Assembly: GCA_916610825.1 (NCBI GenBank)
Contig: OU744447.1
Location: 8,749,402-8,813,401, forward strand
Direction of reading: 5' to 3'
Origin: Haliclystus octoradiatus
Taxonomy: Eukaryota > Cnidaria > Staurozoa > Stauromedusae > Haliclystidae
DNA length: 64,000 nucleotides
A model generated the notes under the pieces. That model was not told the DNA's origin. It did not search any database and saw only the letters and a list, made by a program, of their open reading frames with translations. The position numbers were made by a program, and so were the translations under genes. This document shows, in pieces, positions 32,901 to 45,000 of this stretch; position 1 is the first letter of the stretch, and the number at the start of each line of letters is the position of its first letter.

Positions 32901-35900
32901 ATTTAATTAAAACAAGGAATAGGTTTTTACTTATTTTTATGAACATTTTTTATGTGATTTTCAAGTTGCCCGGAGAAACCTGCCGTTTTAGTTCTGTGGC
33001 GCTCGCTCGGACATATGCAGAAAAGTCACACAAAAAGCAGCCGGTCTTAATCCCCGTCCAATTGACTTTTTATTTCGCCAACATTCATAGAATTTGATCC
33101 GACGGATTTTGGCGTTTTTCGGCAACATTTTGGGGGTGACCAAATGACTTTTTATTTTCGACAACATTCCTAAGACTTTGTTGAATTAATTTTCGTCAAG
33201 AGCAGTTGGTATTTTGAGGCTTGGAAAATAGTCAATCGAGCCCGCCAATCCTGAGTCAAGCGACGTCATTGTTGACCAATCAGAAGATGGTTCATATTTT
33301 CAACAAAATCCGATAAATGTTTGCGAAATTTTTGAATATATTCAAAATCCAAAAAAGTTGAAATTCAACATCAGTCAACGAAATCCGAAAAGGTGAGGTT
33401 GGCCAAATGACGTTTTATTTCACCAACATTCATCGGATTTTTTTGAATTCATGAATGTTGGCGAAATAAAAATCCATTTGGCCGAGGCTTTAATAGGTTT
33501 AGTAAAGCGATCAATATCAATACCAAAAGAGCCTTATTCAACGCCTTCATCGTTCCTCACTTCACATATGCAAATGAAATATTGTCAACTATAAACCAAG
33601 AACTACAAAAAAGATTAGAAAAATGTTTTGTATAGGGCTGTCAGACTCACTTTTGGACCCCTTTCAACTTTCCTTCCGTAAAGTGCGTTGGAATGGTAGA
33701 CATCACAAACCAAAATCCATTCGTGAGACAGCTGAGCCTTGCATCTGCCACAAAGATATATTGGCAAAACAATGCACCATCTTATATTATGGACATGTTC
33801 AGTGTAACGCGTAGTCGCACAAGAGCAGCGTATCGAGGCGATATAGCAGTACCATCATTTAATACAAATGTGGGTTAACAATCCATCAAATATACTGCCT
33901 CTAAATGCTACAACCTTATTTCAGGACAATGAACTTGAGCCGCATTAAAACAGCAAAAGATTTTAGCAAAAAAATAATGGACATTGACCTGTGCACGATC
34001 TACCAAGAATCCAACAAGAACAGTAATTATATAAGTAGAAACTGATGAACTTGTATAAATAAAATGGTTTTATAATTCCGCAATGTAGTGTGTATATATA
34101 TATGTATATAATAATAATAACGAGAAGGTCTTTTTGTCTATTATAGCATTAATATTATCTCAACTTAGTGTAAAAAGTACCTTAAATTTTAGGCTAAAAC
34201 ATCGGCATGCAGGTTGATTGGTTACAGCTAGAACTCATTCGCATGGATAAATCTGAGCTACCAAATCGGAATGGATGGAGCATATACATACCGTTTTGGC
34301 AAACGTAGGTGTATCATGTATTGTATTGTTCATGGTCTCGATATGGACAGATGCATTCACATTCTTGCAAACAACACCCAGTGTACCAATCTATCAAGTA
34401 AAAATAAGACATGGTACAAAAGCAAATTGGATCTCTCAAATATTGAAAGGTACCTTTTCAAACTCAAAAGCATTTTAATTTTTCAATTTTTGTAATTTTG
34501 GTTCCTTTATTTTATTAATATTTTTCCATTTTTATTATATATACTAGCAATGAGTGACCCGCGCTGCTGGGTTGATCCATTCAATGTACTTTTTAAAAGC
34601 TTATTCATACATGAGTACAAATTGTAATCCTAAGTTTTCAGAAAGGGTAACAGTTATAAATAAGCCTGAACAATTTTGTGCTAGTTACTGCATTGCTACT
34701 TTTGGAAGCATTTAGCATGGGAAGTGTATGGGAAATGGCGAAATCTACACAGAATATGCAAATATAGAAAATATTAGACCGAGCTCCATAGAACTAAAAC
34801 GGCAGGTTTCTCGGGCAACTTGAAAATCACATAAAAATGTTCATAAAAATATGTTGAACAATTACCTATTCCTTGTCTTGATTAAATTCTATTGTAAACC
34901 CTTCAAAAATCCAATTTATATTTCATGATTCACGGTCAAAGCCTTCTTATCATTATGAGAAAATGCTGGATGTGAGCGTCATGGTCTTTGATTCTTTTGT
35001 TCTCCCAAGATTTTGCGAATTCATAGAAGCATGACGAAAACACAAAATGTATGAATTAAGAGGGCTCTGACCTTGAAATGATTTATAAATTCATCTCTGG
35101 TGAGCTCCACAGTAAAATTTGACCAAAACAAGGAATAGGTAATTGTTCAGCATATTTTTATGAACTCTTTTATGTGATTTTCAAGTTGCCCGGAGAAAGC
35201 TGCCGTTTTAGTTCTGTGGCGCTCGGTTTATATACTCATAATTATATTTTGAACTGATAATTATATATTGAGCTGACAAATGAAACTACTAAGATTAGTT
35301 AGGTGCTGTAGTACACCTTCTATATTTAGAAGCGAATTAAGCCTTGAAATATTTCAGAATCACAAATATTTTATGCAGCAAAGCAAAACGACAGAGTTAC
35401 AAAACTTCGGATAAACACAACTGGAGACGGGAGATAAGTTGAAAAGTAAAATACTTAAAAGTCTAGAAAGTAAACATCAATTCAATAACACAAATGTTTA
35501 CGAATATGAATGCGCACCGTATTTGTTGAATGTAGCCCTATTCAAATAACTAATTTATTATCATAACATAATAAAATAGAGCTCAAATTGGCTCATCTGC
35601 AGTAGAAAATTACAGTCTCTAGAGAAACACGTGCAAGAATGCACGTTATTTAAAATTAGAATTTGATTGACAGATTTCATCAATAGAATAATCACGTGAA
35701 CAATAGAGAATGGTCAATGATGCGTGTGACATGGAGATTGACAATTCTCAGTGTCGTGCTCAATCTCGTTCGATAATTGTTAATTGTTGTTGTCACGCAA
35801 AGTTGGATTTCAAAATAAAGATCTGTTTTCTTTCGATGAAGGAAATAGGGAATGGAATATAAAAAACTAAAAGCGTCATTAAACTCGCGGGATGACATTG

Positions 35901-35983
35901 ATTCTAGTGATATATTTTTCGAAATTTTTCCGTAACAATTAACAGAGAAAAACGAAAAACAAATCCATGGTCACGACAGCACG

Positions 35984-36022
<39 letters not shown>

Positions 36023-39000
36023 TTTGACGTTTATATATATAGATTTCGGTCAAGGTAATGTATGCTTTGTAAAGAATCATTTCGTTTATCTTTTTCATAA
36101 TCTGAATTTTTATTGTTTTAAGATATATAATACTAATGAGAGAAATAACCAGAATAGATATATATCCCATACATGAATAATGTATTTAATATAGACTTAT
36201 AATTACTACGACCTTAATTAGCATTGACCTACGTAGCTAGCATTGTGACGCATGCGCAGAGTACAAATGCATATTAATTATAATTTCAACTGTTCATGAA
36301 TGTCCATCTGTTTAAAGGTTAATTAAATCATCGTAAATGGTTGGGTTGTGTTATGTTATGTTATGTTTATATTATGCTTATTTGTGTTTATGTTTATGTT
36401 TGTTTATGTCTATTAATGTTTATGTTTATGTTATGTTATGTTTATGTTTTTTTAATTTATGTTGATGTTATGTTTATATATTTATTTATGTTATGTTATG
36501 TTTGAATTATGTTTATTTATGTTTATTTTTTATGTTTGCTTATGTCTATTATGTTTAGGTCATGTTATGTTGTGTTCATGTTTTTTTAATTTATGTTTAT
36601 GTTATGTTATATGTTTATTTATGTTATGTTTATATTATGCTTATTTATGTTCATGTTGTTGTTGTTTAATTTGCCAAATTATAAAAAATATTGACAGGCA
36701 AATACAAGGACGTGTAGAGTATCAACTCAAGTACAGCCTTATATTTTAGAAATTATGTTATGTCATGTTATGTTATGTTATGCAATGCTATGCTACGTTT
36801 ATTTATCTTTTTCTTCACAGCAAAATAGATTATAAAAATTTAACAATAATAATAATAATTTCGTAAAAGGAATCATAGCACCGTAGATTGGATGGACTGT
36901 TTTGAATAAATATACGACAAAAACGATGTTCAATATATCTTTGTATTAATAATATTCTTCTTTGTTTTGATTTATCGAGCGTTTGACCCTGGTATTGACT
37001 ACCTACTCTATGGTAGCCAGCGTCCCAGCGTTTTTAATATTGAGTGTCGTGACATTTATCATTGGCGCTTTCTAAGTTTCAGACAATACCCATGTGTAAC
37101 AATATTTCATAATACGTTTACTTTCGTGATTGTAATGATGGGGATAACTACTTATTAGTAATATCCCTATCCTGTAACTGTTGCTATATGCCTACCATTT
37201 CGAATTTTGTGGTATACCAAAACGGTCAAACAAACCAAAGCAGAGTCCGCTTTTTCTATAAGTTTTGGAGCACGGTTCGGTCATTTGGCATCTAGCGTCC
37301 GTGAATCTCTCAAATATAGTGTTTTCAATCTCTAGCATTTTCATTTCAAGTTATTTTATATTCTTTTTTTGAATTGACGATTAGATGGCCCTCAGTCGCC
37401 ATTGCATGCATTTTGAACACCTGTAAAGTAGGAGGGACCTGTCGTAATCATCTAATATGACGTCATTGTCACATGACAATGACACGTAACCTATACAATG
37501 GTTTCTTATTCTTACTTCTTAAATGTCAGTTCATATATAAGACCTGTTGTCCGTATAAGGCTATCATTTGTATTATCTGATCTATTGATTTCTTCATCAT
37601 CTTGTCGATCATTACATGGCGCAGTTGATAAGAGTTTACATTTATTACGACTAGTTTGATCGTAATTTTTGTATCAGCTATACATTATTATATTATTTTT
37701 TGTCATTATCATGGCCACTACGCGAAGTACTAACTCACAGAAAAACTACGAAGAAATCGGAGATACACAGAATTGCAACACAGACAATCATCAAGAATCA
37801 TCTGGTATTCCCTCGTGGATAAAAATTTAACTAAAACAGCAACAAGATTTAATTAGGTCATCACAAACACGGGAAAATCATTTGCTACAGCAGATCGAGA
37901 TGTTACTGAATTGGCTAGACAGTCGAGCAATAAATCGGATGATCATGGTCAACCGACTAGCAACATGCCTCGCTTCTCAGCTTCTCAACCACCACAACAA
38001 CTGGCGTAAACTCCTGCATGCCCAGAATTTCAAACGTGGCTAGGTCAATGGAAGGACTATGTCAAGCTGAGTAAGTTAAATGAGTTCCCTCAACAGGAGC
38101 AGATTGCCAGCTTGCGTAGTTGCTTTACTACTGATATGAGAGATATACGCTGCTGTACTCACTGGGGGGTCCCTAACGACACCCTTATACGTCAGAAAAT
38201 ATTTTCGCTCTAAGCAGAATATAATCATCGATAGAGTGGCATCTATTAGCTGTAAACAAGCAAACGGCGAGCGCTTTGACGATTTTCTTGTTAAAACTAA
38301 AAGGTTAGCTTACAATGCAGATTTATGTAAAACCTGCCGTAGCGACCAAATGGCTACAGTACTCACTGCGGGAATTCTCTCCCAGGAGACGAAAAGAAAA
38401 CTAATGAAACTGCGACCATCATTAACCCTGCAATTTCAAGTAGCTGATCTATGTTGTTCAGAAGAGGCAGCATGTTCTAATTCTGAAACATTGACCTGTC
38501 CAGTGTCTCATCACGTGGCCAAAACCACAAATTTTTCACAATAGCCAATTTCAAAATCGGAATCGTCTCCTGTCTCGTCTCAAAAACTGACGATTTCTCG
38601 CTGGTGCGGACAAAACAAAGACTGCGAACAAAAATTGTGCCCCCTGCCTCTAAAGCCACGTGTTCTTTTGGTCATGTCGCTGGTCATTTCGTAATAGTCT
38701 GCTTTCTAAAAATTAAATCTTCAACCACACAGCAATCTACGTTACCCTCACAGTCATCTACAAAACGTATTTCTATTCAAACAATGAACAAAGCTAACAA
38801 TAACGCGTTCAAGGCAGACAGCATTTTCGTTAACGTCTCACTACCACATAGTAGCACCCTTGGTAGCACCGACATAACAAAATTCATCATGCAAACATCT
38901 TAACATCTACCACTCAATTTGAGATATTCTCAGCTAACAATGAAGTTATTAAATGTCAAGGCATTGTTGGTGTTGTCTTAGAGTACTATGGCACCACTAC

Positions 39001-42000
39001 TCAAACGCGTGTCCATATCTGTGACAGCGTGAAACTACCACTGTTATCATTTGAAGCTTGCAAAGACCTGGGACTACTCTCCTATAACTGACCCCTCCCC
39101 ATATTAAAGGCCAGAGCATTCCAACAACACATTTGCAGCAGATTTCAACCCGATCCCCCGTCAGAGGCTCCCGAAAACGCCGTTGACATTTTTATCCGAC
39201 TGCCCCATCCACCCCCTGCTAAACTTTCAGATACAGATATTATATTATTCAAAGAGCGTCTGCTGACAGTATTTGCTGACGTCTTTTCTACAAAGGGTCA
39301 ATTAGGATGCTTGACAAATGAAGCTCCTATGAATATTCATCTGAAAGATAATGTGAAACGATTTTGTCTCTATTCTGCCAGGAAAATACCATTAGCATAT
39401 CGACACAAAACACAAAAACTCTTGAAAAAATGACTTCAGAGAGGATTATCAGTCCCATTGCTGATGAATCAGCTATCTGCATTCTGGACTCATCCGATTG
39501 TGGTGGTCCCTAAACTGAATGGTGATGTACGTATCTGTGTAGACTTCACAAAGTTAAACACCAATGCTAAAACATAGCCACAACACCATCGGTGAAAGAT
39601 GCTATATCAAATTTATCTATATTAAAAAGATCATGCCTTCATTCAAAACCGTTAAGGAAGTATTGTCATCTCCACCAGTATTACAACCATTTCAATCAGA
39701 TATACCCATCATTTTTCATACTGATGCATCTCGCTTGCATGGACTAGGGTTTTCTCTTTTACAACAAACACCAAATGGCACCTCACATCTCATCCAAGAT
39801 GGCTCAAGGTTTATTATTGACAATGAAAGCTCGTGAAACAGAAATGAATTTAACTTCGACCGGGTGGTTATCACGTGATCGGACCCTAACCCGAACTCTG
39901 GGACGAGTGAAACACGTGATCAAGTGAATGACGTACTTGACTGTCTGCGCACGCGCGGTAGAATCCATAACGGCTGTGACTTCCTGTCAAATAGACACTT
40001 CGTTCTTACAAAAATAGAACAGAAAGTACAAGCAGGACAGAAAGCAAGACAAGCATTGCTATACACAGGTGCCGAGGGGGAGAACTATGTCAGGAATTTG
40101 AAAGAGAGCATTATCATTGGTTCATAGCTAATTTAGATTTGAAGGCTACGTCATCTGGAGGGGAGCGATCTATTGGATGCTCTACTTTCCCTTCCGCAGT
40201 AGCGAAATCAGTGTTGATGGGTATGCTCCTACAGCCTTACACCTTACTACGCATGCGTAGTATTAGATTAGATTACATTTGAACTACAACAGACGTGTTC
40301 TCTATTTGTGTATACTACTTGATATCTATCATATACAAAATGGCGCAGTTGATAGGATCCAGTTGGTGGCTGGATCTTTTACATAACATTTTGTCTTATC
40401 TTTACTAATTATTCATTATTCATCATCTTAAGTTGAACGGAGTTATTACGATGGTTGAAAAACCCTCAACAAGAAGTAAGAAGACTGGACTTCCTCAACC
40501 GTCACCTTCCGATTCGACAGGAGAATCATCCTTGGATAATTTATTAGATATGATGAATACATTGGTACTACAGAAAAACAGATTAGCCGAACAGCAAGCG
40601 CAAAAGGATATGGAATATACATTAAGATTAACTGAGTAAGATAAGCAACAACAGGCTCAGAACACTCGACTCTAAGCGTCTTCACGCAGCAAAAGCCACC
40701 CCTGGTGGTCCCCATCATCAGAATCGGTATTAATAACAGAACGTAACTAACAGTACAAGGAATTTTATTGAAGATTGAAGACTGGCTGAGAAAGCAACGA
40801 AATATCACACGTGATTGTGTTGACTTTCAAGACAGGCGTCAAACCAACGAGAGTCATTTCACGCTTACCTAGTTGCTTTATATGCGCTAGCAAGTAATTG
40901 CGATTTTTGCCATTATAGTCGCGATGATCGCTTCATCATTACGATTATCAGAGGCGTTAATGACATTGAATTGAGTAAAAAACTATTAGAACGCAAATTA
41001 ACGTGCTTAAATGATTGTAGTAATATTTGTAAGACTTTTTTCAAGCCTCAAAGAATGACTCAGAACAATTAACATAAGGATCGATTGTTGCTGTTGTCAA
41101 CGCAACAGGATCGGTGCTAGAAAACAACCAAAGTCTACACACAATTTACATGCACAATAAAAATGCGTTGGATGTGGTGGGAAATGAACACATCGACCCA
41201 TCCAGTCTCCCGTATGGAAAAAACAATGCCGTACATATAGAAAATAGACCTGTTCCACATGCCCCTGTACTTCACTTGACCTGCGGTAAACTGGCATTAA
41301 ACGGTAGATTATCAGCATGCAAATATTGCAATTTTCCGTGAATGTGGCTGACACACTTTTCATTCTAGCGGCATAACATTGGACTTCATTACGGATATTT
41401 TTATCATTAGTTGATAGAATGGATTACAGATAATACTTTTCTATGATATGAATGATTTGAATACATCTACTTTACTCTATTGTTAAATGTTAGTAATGTG
41501 AATGTCAGAAATATTTCCTTTGTGTGGTAACAACATTAATATATTAATTCGGCTCAACGTTGTTTTTTCTTTAATACTCTGTAGAAGTTGTTCTTCATTC
41601 CGTTTCTCAATTCATATCTGCAACTTATTAACTCACTTCGATCAAAATGTCTAGGATTTGCAAAGCTACAAAATTACGTTTTGTCTTAAAATTTGAAATT
41701 GCTTTTAACTGTGTGATGTCGATAAATGTCCTTCCGTCTTGACAGTTATTGTTTTCGTTTACTGTTGGCCCGCATATACTTGACAGCAGGCGCTTGTGGA
41801 GCGCATGCGTATTAGGGTCAGAGTTTTCTATGCGCATCACGTTTTGACCTAGCCTCACTCCATCACGGCCCTCATTTCCGCGCGGCTCTCCAGTGAGGGC
41901 CTAATAAAATTTAAGGTTAAAAAGTGTGCCAGAAACCAAATATATGGTGTACCCAATCACAGCGCACCTTGGTGTCACGTGAAGTTTTATGGAGCGGTGG

Positions 42001-45000
42001 TTGGTGAATAAAACACTAAAAATGTAAACAAACTTGCTTGAATCATTTTCAAAGTTTATATTTCAATCGTTTATTCTGTCATATTGTCAATTTCTAATTA
42101 TATATTTACGGAGAAATGGAATTTTGAATCAGATCAATGCTGTATGTTGGAGAATTGATCTTTAATTTTGAATATTTCTTTGATTATGATTATTTAAATC
42201 ATGATTCAAAACGACGGAAGCACTTTTTCAATTTTCCAACGATGGCGATCGCTCCGTCAAAACATGATGTTTTCTCCTTTTATTTTGTATTCTACGCCAA
42301 TAAAAAGCCTTCATAATGTTCATACAGTCCTTCGAGATAATGTAATCTAGTATCTATAATTCTGTTGCTCCAATTGATCCAAAATAATACCGTAAACTTG
42401 ACCTTTTTAGTTTTCTTCGACAGTTTGTTTACAAAATGTTGAAATTCAAAATAGCTGAATTCAGCAAATTCCAATTTCTGTTCACACCTCGTTGTATTGT
42501 TCTTCGATGGGTCGACCAACCAACACCTGGCTGTAACTCACATGTTCACATGATACCAAGGTGCGCTGTGATTGGGCACACCATACTTTTGGTTTCTGGC
42601 ACACTTTTTAACCTTAAATTTTATTAGACCCTCACTGGAGCGCCGCGCGGAAATGAGGGCCGTGATGGAGTGAGGCTATTTTTGACCTTATTTTTTACAA
42701 GGCCCAGATGAGCACAGGTACGTAGCGGAATAGTGGGCCTTGTGGAGCAAGGCTATATAAAAAACAAAACCACTTTACAAAGGTGTGTCATTCACAAAAA
42801 CGTCTCAACTCCGTTGAGGATGAAAATGAACAAACTGAGGGTCCCGAAGAGACAAATACCGTGATACTATCATTGGGCTCCAACGAAAAAGCTCCAAGAG
42901 TTAGATATAACATGACAATACCTAATTAGAACGCTAAAATGGCAATCAGTTGTCTTTTTGATTCTTGGACCGAAGTTTCATGATTAAGGTGGCGTGATGC
43001 TCAACATCTAGGCATTAAGAGATCCCATTTGAAACCGTACAAGGGGTCACCAATTAAAGTAGCTAATGGCGATTCACTTAAATGCCTTGGATATTTTGAA
43101 TCCAAAATTACACACGGACATTACACTACTACTGAAACTGTCAAATTATTTCAAGATATGAATGATATGCTACTCAGTTGGTATGCGTCGTTAGAATTGG
43201 GCATGCTACCACCAAACTACCCTCAGAAGCATACTATCACTAATAGAACAGTTAACACGGTAAAACAAACCATTCCCGACTAACCCTATACTGCTAAGGA
43301 GGTCAACATTACAAAGGAACAACTACTTAATGACTTTAACGATGTGTTTGATTCAGATGAACATTTAAACCAATCAATACACAGCCTATGCAAATTCGTC
43401 TCAAATCTGATGCTAAACCTTTTCATGTCCGAGCTGCCGGATCATTGCCATTTGCATGGTACAAAAATGTCCAAGAAACATTAAAAATTATGGTACAGAA
43501 GGGGATTATTGCCCCTGTCTCTGATTTGTGTTCCTCTATGCATATCACCACAAAATCTAATGGTGATTTGCGTATAGTAGGAGACATGCGGGTTTTAAAC
43601 AAAAACATTCAACGTCTTGTTTATCCTTTGATAACACCCAAGGAAGAAATTGCTACCATAGATCTGACAGACACATATTTCTCTTTCCCTTAGCAGAATC
43701 TAGTCAGTACTTCATAACATTCATCACGCCTTGGGAAGGTAAAAGTATTTATGTGTATGAGGACGAGTATAATCTTCACGGATATAATAATAATAATAAT
43801 ACTTTATTTGGTATTGCGCACTTTCCAAAAAGCTCAAATGCGCTTTACAGGAAGTAAATAGTTTATATAGCTATTTACAAATAAAAAGTCTCTAAAAAAA
43901 TATTTAATTACATGCATGGTATGTATTATATAAATATCTATACTCAACAGATTAGAAATCGAATAAATATATATATATACAAAAGTGCAATTTACATTTC
44001 GATAAAATTAAATAATATTTACAAGAAAAAACACTTGTTTTAAACTTGTTTTATTAAATTAAATTAAATTTATTGATGTCCATAATATAGAATAAAATCA
44101 AGGATATAGGAATATTTTTAAATAAATGTGTCTTTAATTGTTTTTTAAAATTGTCAATATCTTTTATGAATCTAATTTCCCCAAGTAGGTCATTCCAGTG
44201 ACGTGGTGCACAGACAGAGAATGCTCTGGCACCATATGATTTTAAGTTGTACTTTAGCTGATTAAGTAAAATTTTATTTGACGATCTCAAATTCTTTGTT
44301 GGTTTATATAAGGATAAAAGATCAGTTAAATATGAAGGCCCAATACCATTAACAGCCTTAAACGTATACAGTAGGATTTTAAATATAATACGTTGTTCCA
44401 TTGGCAGCCAATGTAATTCCATCAGATAGGACCTCACATGGTCAAATTTTCTTGAGCAAAAGATTAGCCTCGCAGCAGAGTTCAATGCATACTGCAGTCG
44501 TTTTATAGATGACTGAGGCAGTCCATATAACAAAGCATTGCAGTTATCAATTTTTGATGTCACAAAAGCGTGGATTAAAATCTTTGTTGCATCAATATCA
44601 AGGTAACGTCGGATTTTTGAAATATTGCGGAGATGGAAGAAAGCAGATTTGCATATATTTCTAACATGATTTTCCAAATGAAGAATGCTATCAAATAAAA
44701 CACCAATACTTCGTGCTGATTTTGAAGCAGAAATATTTAAATTGCCAATATTGATAGAATTCAAAGGTGGTGATACAGAATTCTTTTGATGAAAACTGAG
44801 CAATTCAGTTTTTTTATTGTTCATTTTCAGCATGTTTTTTTTTCATCCATAAGCTGATGTCATTAACACATAATTCAATAATTTGGCGACAATAGTTTGT
44901 ATCAGACACAACAGATGATTGAAAGGCCATGTAAATTTGAGTATCATCAGCATACATATGGTATGATATTCCATGAGTGCGCATAATATTTCCTAGAGGG

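Larger units (their letters stand above)
30600..34050 (+). mobile_element. CR1/Jockey-like LINE copy, endonuclease plus RT, split by a MITE and a foldback cluster
   Basis: The endonuclease part reads [20 protein letters not shown] and then [12 protein letters not shown] near 30800-30930. RT follows: [17 protein letters not shown] near 31790, [19 protein letters not shown] near 31960-32030 and [20 protein letters not shown] near 32290-32350. Then [11 protein letters not shown] appears, where the catalytic YADD is YADN. The frame is cut at about 32560 by a MITE and resumes at 33490 with [15 protein letters not shown] and the C-terminal region [11 protein letters not shown] to about 34050. Multiple stops. 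The 5' boundary is uncertain. It lies in gene 2 intron B/C1, antisense to the gene. Confidence 0.82.

Noticed and set aside
35904..36176. ORFs with Cys-Val or His-Thr runs
   Set aside because: They are translations of the (AC)n microsatellite.
36246..36258. NRF1-like GCATGCGCA word
   Set aside because: Single occurrence in an intron with no nearby exon or promoter sign.
36459..36749. 96-codon Cys/Leu/Tyr-rich plus ORF
   Set aside because: It is a translation of the TTATG minisatellite.
38236..38544. 102-codon ORF considered as a host gene
   Set aside because: It aligns with Gypsy-1 gag at 19854-20302 and lies just after an LTR and primer binding site; it is Gypsy-3 gag.
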